Origin: Brassica napus
Lineage: Eukaryota; Streptophyta; Magnoliopsida; Brassicales; Brassicaceae
Assembly (NCBI RefSeq): GCF_020379485.1
Contig: NC_063449.1
Location: forward strand, 37,569,473 to 37,633,472
Length of the DNA: 64,000 bases
Direction: 5' to 3'
The notes beneath the pieces were generated by a model, which was not told the origin of the DNA, searched no databases, and saw nothing but the letters and a program-made list of their open reading frames with translations. This document shows, in pieces, positions 34,281 through 45,187 of this stretch (position 1 is its first letter; the number at the start of each line of letters is the position of its first letter). A program made the translations under genes and the position numbers.

Positions 34281-35944
34281 CAAAAAATATATTTAAATAT
34301 TACATAAATGTATGGATATTTATTCATATACAATAACTAATTAACTATTAATTATAAAAATTATTTCCTTTGTAGTCTTTTTAATTAGTAATATTTAAAT
34401 ACTATTATAAAATAAAAATAAAACAAACAACTTAGCATTCAGATATCGTATGTAGATAAAAAAATACAAACTATATCAAATATGTTATTTTCAGATGTTG
34501 GATCTCAATGCTGCAACCAAATACAAAAACGAAGTTCGCCTTAGTTGATATCAAAACTGAGTCTTCTTTTTTAACTCGCAGGTAGGAGAAACATATGATT
34601 CAGAAACCGTAAGCTAGAAACTCGGAAGTAGAGATTGGCGTCATTCTTTAACCAGGAGAAACTGCTCATAGATTAATTATCTCCACAAAATTTATACCAA
34701 TAATATACTTTTTATTCTTACAAAATATTTATTTATATTGAATATATAGTTTAATAAAAAAAAATTATTTTACTCTTTATAAATGTTATTTTGTGTACTA
34801 TTTTATAATAAAATATTGTATGTTATTTATGAGAATTACCCCTTTTGTTCTTTAGAAAAATGTTTTACTATCATTTATTAAAAAAGGATAAATTGATAGA
34901 ACTCCCTGTACTTATACATACATCTTTGTTTTCCTTTTTACTGTATAAAACACGATAAAATTTTTTAACGTCTGATTAGTTATGTTATTACAACATTGAG
35001 AAATATTACATAGACGATTCTACAGCCGACAATTTTACCACTATATGAGAATGCATGTCTGACTGCATCACTCCGAGCCGCGCCATGAGATCCATGTTCG
35101 ATGATACGTCATGTACCATGCTGAATACCTCTTGTAATCTCTTTTCTCCATAATCTGCATAATTTGCGTTTTCTGGGGTTAGAACCCCAGACCTCCTGAT
35201 GTATAAAACGATAATTTAGGCTCAAGAAAAAAAAAAAACAGGGAATAACTAGGGATAATTTGAAAAATACTCTATTAATAGTTTGTATTTTGAAAATTAC
35301 ATTTTCCTTTTTAATTTTTGAAAGCTACTCTTTATTAAACTTTCCCATAAGTCTATTCAGTTTTTTTAACTAATATAAGCATATTCAGTTTTTCTAAAAG
35401 TTAAGTTTTAAATGACTACTCAGATATATGTTATGTGAAATTTAAGAAATTGAACTATACTAAAACGATAATGATGATTAATAAACCTGTGGACGAGAAG
35501 AAGAAGAATTTATGAAACTAGGAAAAAAAAAAGTTTTGCAAAAATGGAGGATACAAAAATCACAAAGAAGAAGACGTAAAATACTAAGCTTGTTTTTATT
35601 TTAATAAAACGCTTAAGATATATTTTAAAATGATATTGTGTAGATATTGTTAAGATTGTTTCAAAAAAAAAAATTCTTGATGAAACTGTTAATCTAAATA
35701 TTAAATAATTTATGATAACAACAAAACTAATAATAATAATAATGGAAAATAGAAAGAGTTCAGATTAGATAATTGAGTAAATTCACATAGACAAAAGTGT
35801 ATTTTTCAAAAGAAAAATTAAATAAAGATGTAATTTTCAAATTAAATCTCATGTAAATGTTTTTTTCAAATTTTCCCGAATAACTATCCATCCACCAAAC
35901 ATTATTATTTAGTTATTTTAAAATTAGGGGTATTTATTTGTCAA
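34281..35944. other. AT-rich intergenic DNA
   Basis: No gene recognised. A somewhat GC-richer patch at 35050-35220 (catgagatccatgttcgatg.., gttagaaccccagacctcc) is not assignable. Confidence 0.45.
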
Positions 35945-38590
35945 ACCATCATCGTTTTTTTGTCAGCAACGTAAACAAATTCATATAGATTCATCAAAGC
36001 AATCTGGTACCTCTACATCAATATAAACAACAAACGATGATTTCTTTCTTGCACTGCGTGCGAGATTGTCTACCAATTCTGTGTTTATGGTATATGTATG
36101 AGATATGAACTGTTGAAAATTCTCTTCAAAAACTTTATGTCTTTCAAATAACTTGCAAAGGCTGGCCATTTTTCTGGTTCCGAAACCATCTTCACCGACT
36201 AAGAACAATCCATTAAAAATGTAAAAGTAAACTGTCAAAAATTCCTCATCCATTCCACCACCCAAATGAGAGCGCCTATATTTCCGAGTGAAGTGGCGAC
36301 TGGCTCGCTCTTGTATTCCTCCCCCCGTTAAACCATCAAAATCTTCTAGTGTGCTATACCACCCTTGTCATGAATAGATTTTCTGATTTTCTCATGATCC
36401 GTCCATAAAGCACCATCTACCTAGGATAGTTGGTATCATCGCTGAAACTGGTAATCGAGTTTGATATATATCCTGTGTAAGAAAAATATGTGCCTCAATC
36501 CAAAGTAATGACTCTGTTTCTGCCAATTTGAGAGTACCTCTCGGATCAATATCCAAATTACTAAAAACTTTATTATTTCTTCATTTCCATATGTACCATA
36601 AGATCCATGCAAATTGATGATCTTCCATCTCTAGAGAAACCCGTCAAAATAAATGATCCTTGTTTGCAAAAAGAGATTGAGTGGGAAATATGTGTGGATT
36701 CGATGGAATTCTTGACAGTTCCCAGACCTGAACCGCTGGTGAACATTCAAAAAATACATGATTAATAGACTCTTCAGATGCTCCACGTCGTACATAAATT
36801 GTGTCCCCTTGCAAAATGTTTCATCTTAGGTGAGCAACAAACTTTCCAGCAGAAAGCCTTTAGCAGAAAGACCTAAGGACCATACTCTGGTAGCATTCAT
36901 TCTTTATCCAGGTAGACTCGTTCTACTTGATATACAGATTTAACCGTGGTTCTCCCATTAATTGAAAAATGCCATCCATTTCGATCATTTGTTTAAAATC
37001 GACTTAAAGTAATACTTTCAATGATTTTTGCATCCAGGGGATCCACCAGGGTCCGAATAACCTGTGAATTATATGTTCTTGTTACATTAATGAGAGAATC
37101 AACCGTAAGGTCCGGATAAAGATTGTGTTAATTTTTATTTGCTGGTCTCAGGCGAGTGGATGGAAGCCAATGATTATTTCATACTGAGATTGGTGATCAT
37201 GTTTCCACTGTTTTGATTAGTCTTTTGCTACAAGAGATCTAGCATAGAAAATACTACGCCAGCCGTAAGAGGAAGAGTACGATCTAATTGGTTCATGGAG
37301 TGATGCATTCCTGAAATACCGTCTTTTGAACACACGAGAGATTAACGTGTTCGATTTCTCTATCAATCTCCAAAGTTGTTTTCCAAGCATAGCTATAATA
37401 AAATCTGTGAGGTCTTTAAACCCTAATCCTCCGTCATCCTTAGGACTACATAGTTTATCTCATGATTTTCAGTGCATGCCTCTAGTATATATTTCCTCCT
37501 GAACTCCACCAAAATTGTGCCACTGCACTCATTAGCTTCTTTATTACCGTTTTCGGTATACAAAAACAGGACATTACATGGTTTGGAAAAGTTGTGACCA
37601 AATATTTTATAATCACTTCATTTCTCCTCTTGCTGAAGTACTTAAAAGTCCATTCATTTATTCTATTATTCAAACGATCTTGAATAAATCCAAAAACTTG
37701 TGTTTTTGATCCTTCCAAGGTCTCAGAGATTTCCAAGTATGATCCTATTCCACCTAAATTATGTATCCCTAAAATATATGTAGTTCATGTCTGATGGGTT
37801 CTTCAATATTTTGACCAAATTGAATCGAAGATTTACAAAATTTATCTGCTGAGCCGATACCATCTCGTATTCCTTTAAAATCCTGAGAATTGTTTGGCAT
37901 TCCTCTCTTCGAATCTTGCAAAAGAAAAAACTATCATCTGCAAAGAGAGTAGATGAGAAATTGGAAGACAAGCCCTGACAATATTTATACCCTTTAATTG
38001 TTTTTCTCTCTCCGCTTTCTTAATATTCAGTACCAATGCTTCCGTACACATAATAAACAAATAAGGAGATAAGTGATCTCCTTATCGTAGTCCTTCTATG
38101 GAATTATGTGATCCTTTGGTTGACCATTCAAAAGAACTTTGTATTGTACTGAGTAAATGCATTCCATCAATAGTTGGGTCCAATGATATTCAAACCCCAT
38201 TTTGGAAAGTAGCTCTTGAATAAAAATCCATTCAACACTACCATAAGCTTTATTCATATTCGTTTTATAGCCATAAATTTGTCTTGGCATGATTTGTTAG
38301 TCCTCAATCCATGAAACATCTCCTGAGCTATGAGTATGTTAAAAGAGATCAGTTTTCCAAGCACAAAGGCCGATTTTGTTTCCGAAATAAGTGAAGGAAG
38401 ACACACCTTCAATCTCTGACATAATACCTTAGATATAATCTTATATCTTACATTATATAAACTGATAGGTCTGAGCTCAAACATCCTTGTTGCCCTCTCC
38501 TTTTTAGAAATCAAACAAATATTCGTAATATTTAACCTTGTAACTAAAACTTGATGAGCTAACACTTCCTTAAAAGTGCTCAAAGAACTT
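35945..38590 (-). pseudogene. 5'-truncated, decayed LINE (reverse transcriptase to RNase H)
   Basis: Read on the minus strand, fragments of ORF2 follow in order: FELRPISLYNVRYKIISKVL (38500-38440), NMNKAYGSVEW (near 38265), LFADDSFFFCK (38000-37950, the FADD box), FPNHVMSCFCIPK (near 37590), a zinc-knuckle-like stretch with ASEESINHVFF (near 36770), and the RNase H end SFVVYIDVEVPDCF (36030-35990). Frames change repeatedly. The element ends in gttgctgacaaaaaaa at about 35965-35950, giving a short poly(A). The 5' part before the reverse transcriptase, including endonuclease and ORF1, is missing. No target duplication was found. Confidence 0.85.
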
Positions 38591-38759
38591 ACATATTTAT
38601 TGTTTAAAAAACTAACATATCCTCTTATATTGTTTCTATATATTTAAAGTTACTTAAGTGACTTATATTTACTATAATCATTGGTGAAGTTTTGAAAAAG
38701 TTGTTTTAATTTGATTGAAAATAATTTTAATTTTTTTATATTTTAATTAGATATAAAAA

Positions 38760-39292
38760 GGGAAATTGCCGCAAATACCACAATCATATTACCACTTTTC
38801 ATGTCTACACTAATCATTTTTACCTTTAGTTTTAATGAAGGGTAGAAGACACTTATACCCCTATGGTTAACTAATCTAGACTTAGGGTTTAGAGTTGAGA
38901 GTGAAATAGGATTTTCGGAATATAAAATTTAGGATTCTAATAAATATATAAATAAATACTTAAAAAATATAATTTTTTTTAAATAGTTTCAAGCATAATT
39001 TTCGATTTTCAAAAATAAAATTTGAAAAAACCAAAAAAAATTCGAAAAAAGAAATTCAAAAAAAAATTTATAAAAAGGTTCGAATTTGAAAAAGTATAAT
39101 TCGAAAACATAAAAAAAAAATTCTTTTTTTAATTATTTTTTATTTATTTAATAATGATTTATTATATATATAGAGAACAAGGCTATAATAGTTTTTTGCC
39201 ACTTAATGAAGAAGGTATTTTTGAAAATGTCTCTTTAGTGATGGTAAAGATGAAAAGTGGTACCATAAAAATGGTAAACATGAAATTTTCCC
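38760..39292. mobile_element. Mutator-like non-autonomous element 1
   Basis: An exact 9-bp target duplication, atataaaaa, lies at 38751-38759 and 39293-39301. The ends are gggaaattgccgc and tgaaattttccc, with accactttt-catgt repeated inwards in opposite orientation. Core string: ggttaactaatctagactta. A 9-bp duplication is the Mutator pattern. No transposase. Confidence 0.8.
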
Positions 39293-39332
39293 ATATAAAA
39301 ATAAAAGGAGAGTCTATGACCAATTAATATTA

Positions 39333-39806
39333 GGGAAATTAACAAAATAACATATTCATAGTACCACTTTTCATGTTTACGCTAACCACTTTTACTTTCA
39401 ATTTTAATGAAGGATAAAAGACATTTATAACCCTATGGTTAACGAATATAGACTTACGGTTTAGATTTGAGAGGTGGGGTAGGGTTTTTGGAATTAAATT
39501 TAGGATTCTAATAAATATATAAATAAATACTATAAAATATAAAAATAGTTTAAAAAATAATTTTAGATTTTCAAAAAGAAATTTTGAAAAGCAAATATTG
39601 AAAAACAAAAAAAATCAAAAACAAAAAATTTATAAAAAAGTTTGAATTTGAAAAGGTATTAAAAAATTACTATTTTACTTTTTTATTTATTTAACTAATT
39701 ATTTATTCTATAAAGAGGGAATAAAGATATAAAAGCCTTTTGTCACTTAATGAAGAAGGTATTTTTGAAAATGTCTTTTTAGTGGTGGTAAACATGAAAA
39801 TTCTTA
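39333..39806. mobile_element. Mutator-like non-autonomous element 2
   Basis: The same family and orientation as the element at 38760, with the 9-bp duplication ttaatatta at 39324-39332 and 39807-39815. The right end has decayed. Only 31 bases separate it from element 1's right duplication. Confidence 0.75.
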
Positions 39807-40284
39807 TTAATATTACTTATGAAATAATCGAAATGATATTACAAATAATGATTTATGGTAATTATTGTCAAAGTTATTGAAAAAATAACAATGTTTGATC
39901 AACTTTTTTTATACTTATAAACTATATAAAATCATACGAAAACAACATATAGAAATTGATATAATAATTTCCTATTTTCTATAAACATTATATTCATATA
40001 CAAAGTATTAAGATAAATATTATTGTCTTATAAAGTCCATTTATACTTTACAAAACATTTATGAAATTATTTTTTTGTTGCTTAAAAATCATTTTATCTA
40101 AAATTTTAAATTATTTATAAGAGCTTATCAGTTATTTATAAAATTTTATAATTAAAATATACCTTATAAAATATTATAAAAGTAATGAAATAATAATTTC
40201 TAAAGGATTAGAATTATATTTATAATTATATAAATATTATTAAAGTTTATAAATCCTATGAAATTGTAATACACGTCTATTATA

Positions 40285-40805
40285 TAGAATTTTATGGTAC
40301 TATTATTCATTTTTACCATCACTAAAGAGACATTTTCAAAAATACATTCTTCATTAAGTGGCAAAAGACTCTTATAGCCTTGGTCTCTATATATAAATTA
40401 AATAATTATTTAAATAAATAATTTAAAACATTTTTAAAATTTTTTTTTTTTATGTTTTCGAATTATACTTTTTCAAATTTGGACTTTGTATAAATTTTTT
40501 TGAAACTTTTTTTTTACGAATTTTTTTTTTCAAAAATTCTTTTTGAAAATCGAAAATTTTGTTTGAAACTATTTTTTTTTAAAAAAAATTATATTTTTTA
40601 AGTATTTATTTATATATTTATTAGAATCCTAAGTTTCACATTTCAAAAACCCTATCCCACCCTTCAATTCTAAACCCTAAGTCTAGATTAGTTAACCCTA
40701 TGGATATACATGTTTTTTACCATTCATTAAAATTGAGGGTAAAAGTGGTTAGTATAAACATGAAAAGTGGTACAATGAATGTAGTATTTGTGGTAATTTC
40801 TCAAC
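40285..40805. mobile_element. Mutator-like non-autonomous element 3 (inverted)
   Basis: The same family as the two elements at 38760 and 39333, in the opposite orientation: catttttaccatcactaaag near the left end, taaaccctaagtctagatt and ggtaatttctc towards the right. A target duplication could not be fixed. Confidence 0.65.
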
Positions 40806-41869
40806 TTTAAACTACTTTTTATTTGACTGGTTAGCAGTTATTTTTATTTATTTAATTAAAATATAAAAGAATAACTAATCATATATAAGCCAAAAATTAA
40901 AACTTTTAAACAAATCTTAAATATAGATAATATGATGTAACTATTATTACGGAAACAATTATTATTTTTTGAAAAAGTTTTCATGGTTCAAAAAAGAAAC
41001 ATTTTGTAGACTATATTATAATAGAAACTTAGAGTATACTTTGAAATATTATAGAAAAAGCCTAAATGTATTTATATCAATAGTTACTACAATAGAATAT
41101 ATATTCAGAGAACTAATTAACTTAAACCTTATAACATGTTTTATATCTAGCCACTATATATATCTTTTAAAGTATGTCAATTGGATGCATAACAATCAAA
41201 TATACAAATTCAAAGATCATAAAACTTGAAAATAGAATTTTTTATAGTTTAGTTCATATTTTATGAAGGAGAAGAATACAAAAAGGAATGATTTTTCCTC
41301 AAAAAGAATCATGAGTTGAATTAGAGACTATTAATTTTATATTGGTGGATTAAAAATATTATCCAACAATGATGAAAGAAAATTGCTAAAGAAAATTGTG
41401 AAAGATACTTTTCAAAAAGATGATGTTATTGAATATAAGGAAGTGTTATTGGTATACATATTTAATTGATTTAAAAATCCATATAGTATTTACAAATCTA
41501 TGTAAAATATACAGATTTTCAAATCTGGAGGTTCTCTCTCAAATTTGAATTTTTGTATTTTTAACAAATAAATCTTTATAAATCCATTGCAAAATTAAAT
41601 CCATTAATAAATCCATATGATTTAATAACATTTAATTTGAATTAAAATGTATAAATCATGAGCTAATAACACATAAATTCAATATGGATTTTAAAATTAT
41701 AAAACTAATAATAAATAAATTTTAAAATATAGTACTAATTTTTTTATTTTAAACTATTTGGATTTAAAAAAATAAAATTTTCGATATTTCTAATTATTGT
41801 CAAAGTTACAATATGGTATACATATTTCTTAAAATAATTACATACTTGAAATCGGGGACCAATATTTCT
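40806..41869. other. AT-rich intergenic DNA
   Basis: No gene or repeat with clear ends recognised. The open frame 40969-41229 is AT-biased and matches nothing I know. Confidence 0.45.
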
Positions 41870-42454
41870 AGAATTTATATGCGCTTACTGAACTCTAAGT
41901 AAAACTATAGCTGGTAAATATATTTTTTTCCAATTAGAAGAACTTTAGAGTGCTATAACCGCAAAATAAACTAAAAAATGTTACTAACAAAAGAAAACTC
42001 AAAATTTTAACCAAAAATAAAGAAACTACAGTATACATCTCACACACACACATATATATATTTGTCTTACAGATATACATTAAATTTCTGGACTCAGATT
42101 TATTTAACTTTTGTGGCTAATGCTGTGATGACTCATCGCAAAAATCTTACATATGTTCGTTTCCGAGATCTCAAAATCTTTTATATACTAAAGCAGAAAT
42201 CATCTTACCAATAAAATTCGGACACATGGAAATGTTTAAATTTTAAAGAAATAATGAAAAAAAAAACTTAACTGCAGAAAAAGAAAACAGCTATAAAATT
42301 AATATTTAGATAACACAAAAATCCCTATCTGTTCCACTATTTCATGAGATCATACACGATTTCAAAACTGCTACCCTTCATGTAGAGGTTTTGACTCACG
42401 ATGATATAAGCTCATTTGTACATGCAATTTTTTTGTTGTTGAGAAAGTTCATCT

Positions 42455-43462
42455 CACTACAAGAAAACAGCGGCATACCGAAGGAAAAAATCGTCGGTAT
42501 GTCGTCGGAATAACGCTATTCCGACGACATACCGACGAAAAAAGTCCTCGGAAATAACTCCTCGGAAATTCATCTTTCCTCGGAAATCCCTCGGAAATTT
42601 CCGACGGAATTCCGAGGAAACCCTATTTCCTCAGAATTTCCGAGGACCACAAGTTCGTCGGAAATTCCTCGGAATATTCCGAGGAAGATGTCGTCGGAAT
42701 ATTCCGAGGGATAAACTTCCTCGGAATATTTCCAAAATTAAAAAAAGATTATAAATTTATTTTTTTAAATTGAAATTCGAAAATATAAAATTAAAATTGA
42801 AATAGAAAACATTTTTGAAATACAAAAAATAATAAAATAGTTTTTATAAATAAAAAAAATGTTTTATAAATACAAAATTAGTTTTAATAAATATGAAATC
42901 ATCTTTTTATAAATACAAAAAATAATAAAATAGTGTTTATAAATCAAAAAATGTTTTATAAATACAAAATAAGTTTTATAAATATAAATATTTTTATAGA
43001 TATGAAATCATCTTTTTATAAATACAAAATAGTTTTTTTATAAATACAAAAAATAATTTTATAAATACAAAAAATTAGATATATCATTTAAAGTATAATA
43101 ATTCATATTGCTTCAGTTATTCATTTTTGGTATTGAATTGCATTTGTTTTTCTAAATTGTACCAAAAACGCATCGATCGATCACTAGTTCGTCGGAATTT
43201 CCTCGGAATTTTGTAAAATCCCTATAATATTTCCTCGGAATTCATCGGTTTTTTCCGAGGAACACATTGTTCCTCTGAATTTCCTCGGAATATTCCGACG
43301 GATTGATGTTTCCTCGGAATTCCGTCGGTATATTCCGAGGAAATTCCAAGGAAACCCAAATTTTGGGTTTCCTCGGAATTTCCTCAGAAATTCCTCGGGA
43401 AATTCCGAGGATTTCATTTTCCGTCGGAATGTCCGTCAGAATACCGCTGTTTTCTTGTAGTG
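42455..43462. mobile_element. Non-autonomous CACTA element (1008 bp)
   Basis: The terminal inverted repeats CACTACAAGAAAACAGCGG at the left and its complement ending CTTGTAGTG at the right are perfect over 19 bases. Both ends carry dense subterminal arrays of ttcctcggaat / attccgagga in both orientations, with an AT-rich centre. The 3-bp flanks are tct and tat, a near match to the expected 3-bp duplication. No transposase. Confidence 0.9.
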
Positions 43463-43856
43463 TATGTACATGCATTCAATGTAATTTTCTGTAATTCCTG
43501 GCAATTGCTCTATTGATCCTTCCAGTAAGAGAGTGATGAAATTTTAATTTCTAAACATACAGATCGATGGCTTTTGATGATATTCTTTTAAGAGAATTTA
43601 TTTCAAGGATTAAGAAAAACACATTTTTTTGGTGAAGCTTACTGAAAGGTTGGCAGATAAAAATTAAAGTCCAGGTTAGTGAGATTAAACATTTCCAAAC
43701 TCTTCAATCATAATTTTCATCATGTTGATTTTTTTTTATGAATCTTTATCTCCTCTAATATACTTATAATAATTATCCTTTTAACATTATACATTTGATC
43801 AATATCATTTTAAAGTAGACTAAATTAATTATCGATGTGCTAGGAAATGTTTATTG

Positions 43857-43900
43857 AAAGAATTTGAGAATGTTTTTTTTTTTTTAAAGAATTTGAGAAT
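43857..43900 (-). mobile_element. 14-bp poly(A) insertion between 15-bp direct repeats
   Basis: aaagaatttgagaat stands at 43857-43871 and 43886-43900, separated by g plus thirteen T (13 A and C on the minus strand). It lies inside the 3' part of the Helitron. Confidence 0.6.
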
Positions 43901-44312
43901 ATTTACTGATTTTAAATTTTAATTATATATTATTAAAAGTTGGTCTTATTTGTAAAAAAAATTGTCTATGCGTAGCATGGGATCCATACTAGTATATTAT
44001 AGATTAGAAGCTTACATTTGTTCGGGTCAGAAATAAGCTTAATATTTAAGAAAACAGTTACAGCCATAAAAAAATAAAAATTAAGAGAATACTTTGACAA
44101 AAAAAGAGAGAGGAAAAAACAGAAAGAAATCAAAAGACACGTAATATTTCATGGCTAACCCTAACACCCTAGATGTCGAACGATGAGACATTTATAGAAC
44201 ATTATATTTGTTATTTATGTAGAAACCAAAATAGTAGATTCGATGATTCTTAAATAAAACATACATACGAATTATAATACGTCAGCGTAACTATAAATAT
44301 ATGACATCATTA

Positions 44313-44553
44313 GAGCATCTTTATCGCTCTCTCTTGAGTGTTTCTTAGGGGGAGGATCCACGGTTCAGAAAAAACGGTGTGTTGTGTGTACAAAATAAAA
44401 AACGTGTGTTGCGTGTTTTTTTTTGCACTGTTCGCAGGCTCCACCGACACGTGACGGCCCACAATTGGTGTGTTTTTTATTTTTATTTTTTTTAGTCATA
44501 AAAAATATTAAAAAAAAAGAAATTCTTAATGGGGTTTAACGATAAAGATGCTC
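44313..44553. mobile_element. Tourist-like (PIF/Harbinger) MITE, 241 bp
   Basis: Perfect 14-bp inverted ends, GAGCATCTTTATCG and CGATAAAGATGCTC, are flanked by TTA at 44310-44312 and 44554-44556. The paralogous site in copy A reads catcattaggtatttgg (about 18886-18902) with one TTA and no insert. Confidence 0.92.
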
Positions 44554-44949
44554 TTATGTGTTTGGATAACCGGATAATCACAAGAAATAAATGATAATAG
44601 AAAAATATGGGAACTTGTCTCGTTTTATTTATAACTTGGTGAGAAGCTGAGAATATTTTGGATCTGATTTTATTAATGGGAAAATTGGATAAAATGGACA
44701 CTTTCAACCTAGGTTTGTTCCTCTGGTATTTTTTTTTGGCTAGTTGGAGAAATAAGATTTATATTAATGTTAATAACATAATACCCTCAGATTAACCAAA
44801 TTAAATTTTCAATTACTGTAAATACATAATTTAGTTTAATTATAAATTATTTTATTTTTAAAAGTAAAAAAGCAAGAAAAGGTAACACGTTTACCCTAAT
44901 TATTTTTCTAATTCTCTGATCTTCTCCGCCTAAGCTTTTAAAGTCCTTC

Positions 44950-45187
44950 AATGGCGATTTTGGCTTGAGGAGAATCCTACCTTCATCCTGATTAAGCTTA
45001 CATTTGCTATTGTTTTGATTGAATATTCTCTGGTTCGGTTCCTGAAAATCTTGTGGCTCCAGGAGAGTTTTTAAGTTTTCTTAACAGAGTTTTTAATGGT
45101 CATATATTTGGTATTTGCAGACCTTCGAGATGACAAGCAATTCTTCATAGATCATCCTGGTGCAGTGCCAATTACTACACACCAGGT
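44950..45187 (+). pseudogene. Exon-like fragments of an unrecognised gene
   Basis: A frame containing [19 protein letters not shown] (near 45040-45100) is followed by ttgcag and an exon-like stretch reading [19 protein letters not shown] up to CAG-GTATTG at 45187. The coding look, the acceptor and the donor suggest two exons of a real gene, but no start, end or family could be assigned. Confidence 0.35.

Larger units (their letters stand above)
42177..43992 (+). mobile_element. Non-autonomous Helitron (1.8 kb) with nested CACTA element
   Basis: The 5' end is TCTTTTATATACTAAAGCAG after A (42176). The 3' end is a hairpin, ctatgc-gta-gcatgg, followed by gatccatACTAG ending at 43992 and then T. 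Joining the flanks (ctcaaaa + tatattatagattagaagctta) recreates the copy-A sequence at 18190-18230 (ctaaatatagtattataagttagaggctta), so copy A is its empty site. It has no coding capacity and contains the CACTA element 42455-43462. Confidence 0.88.

Noticed and set aside
43184..43494. Overlapping open frames on both strands
   Set aside because: They translate the CACTA subterminal ttcctcggaat repeats and have no protein-like composition.
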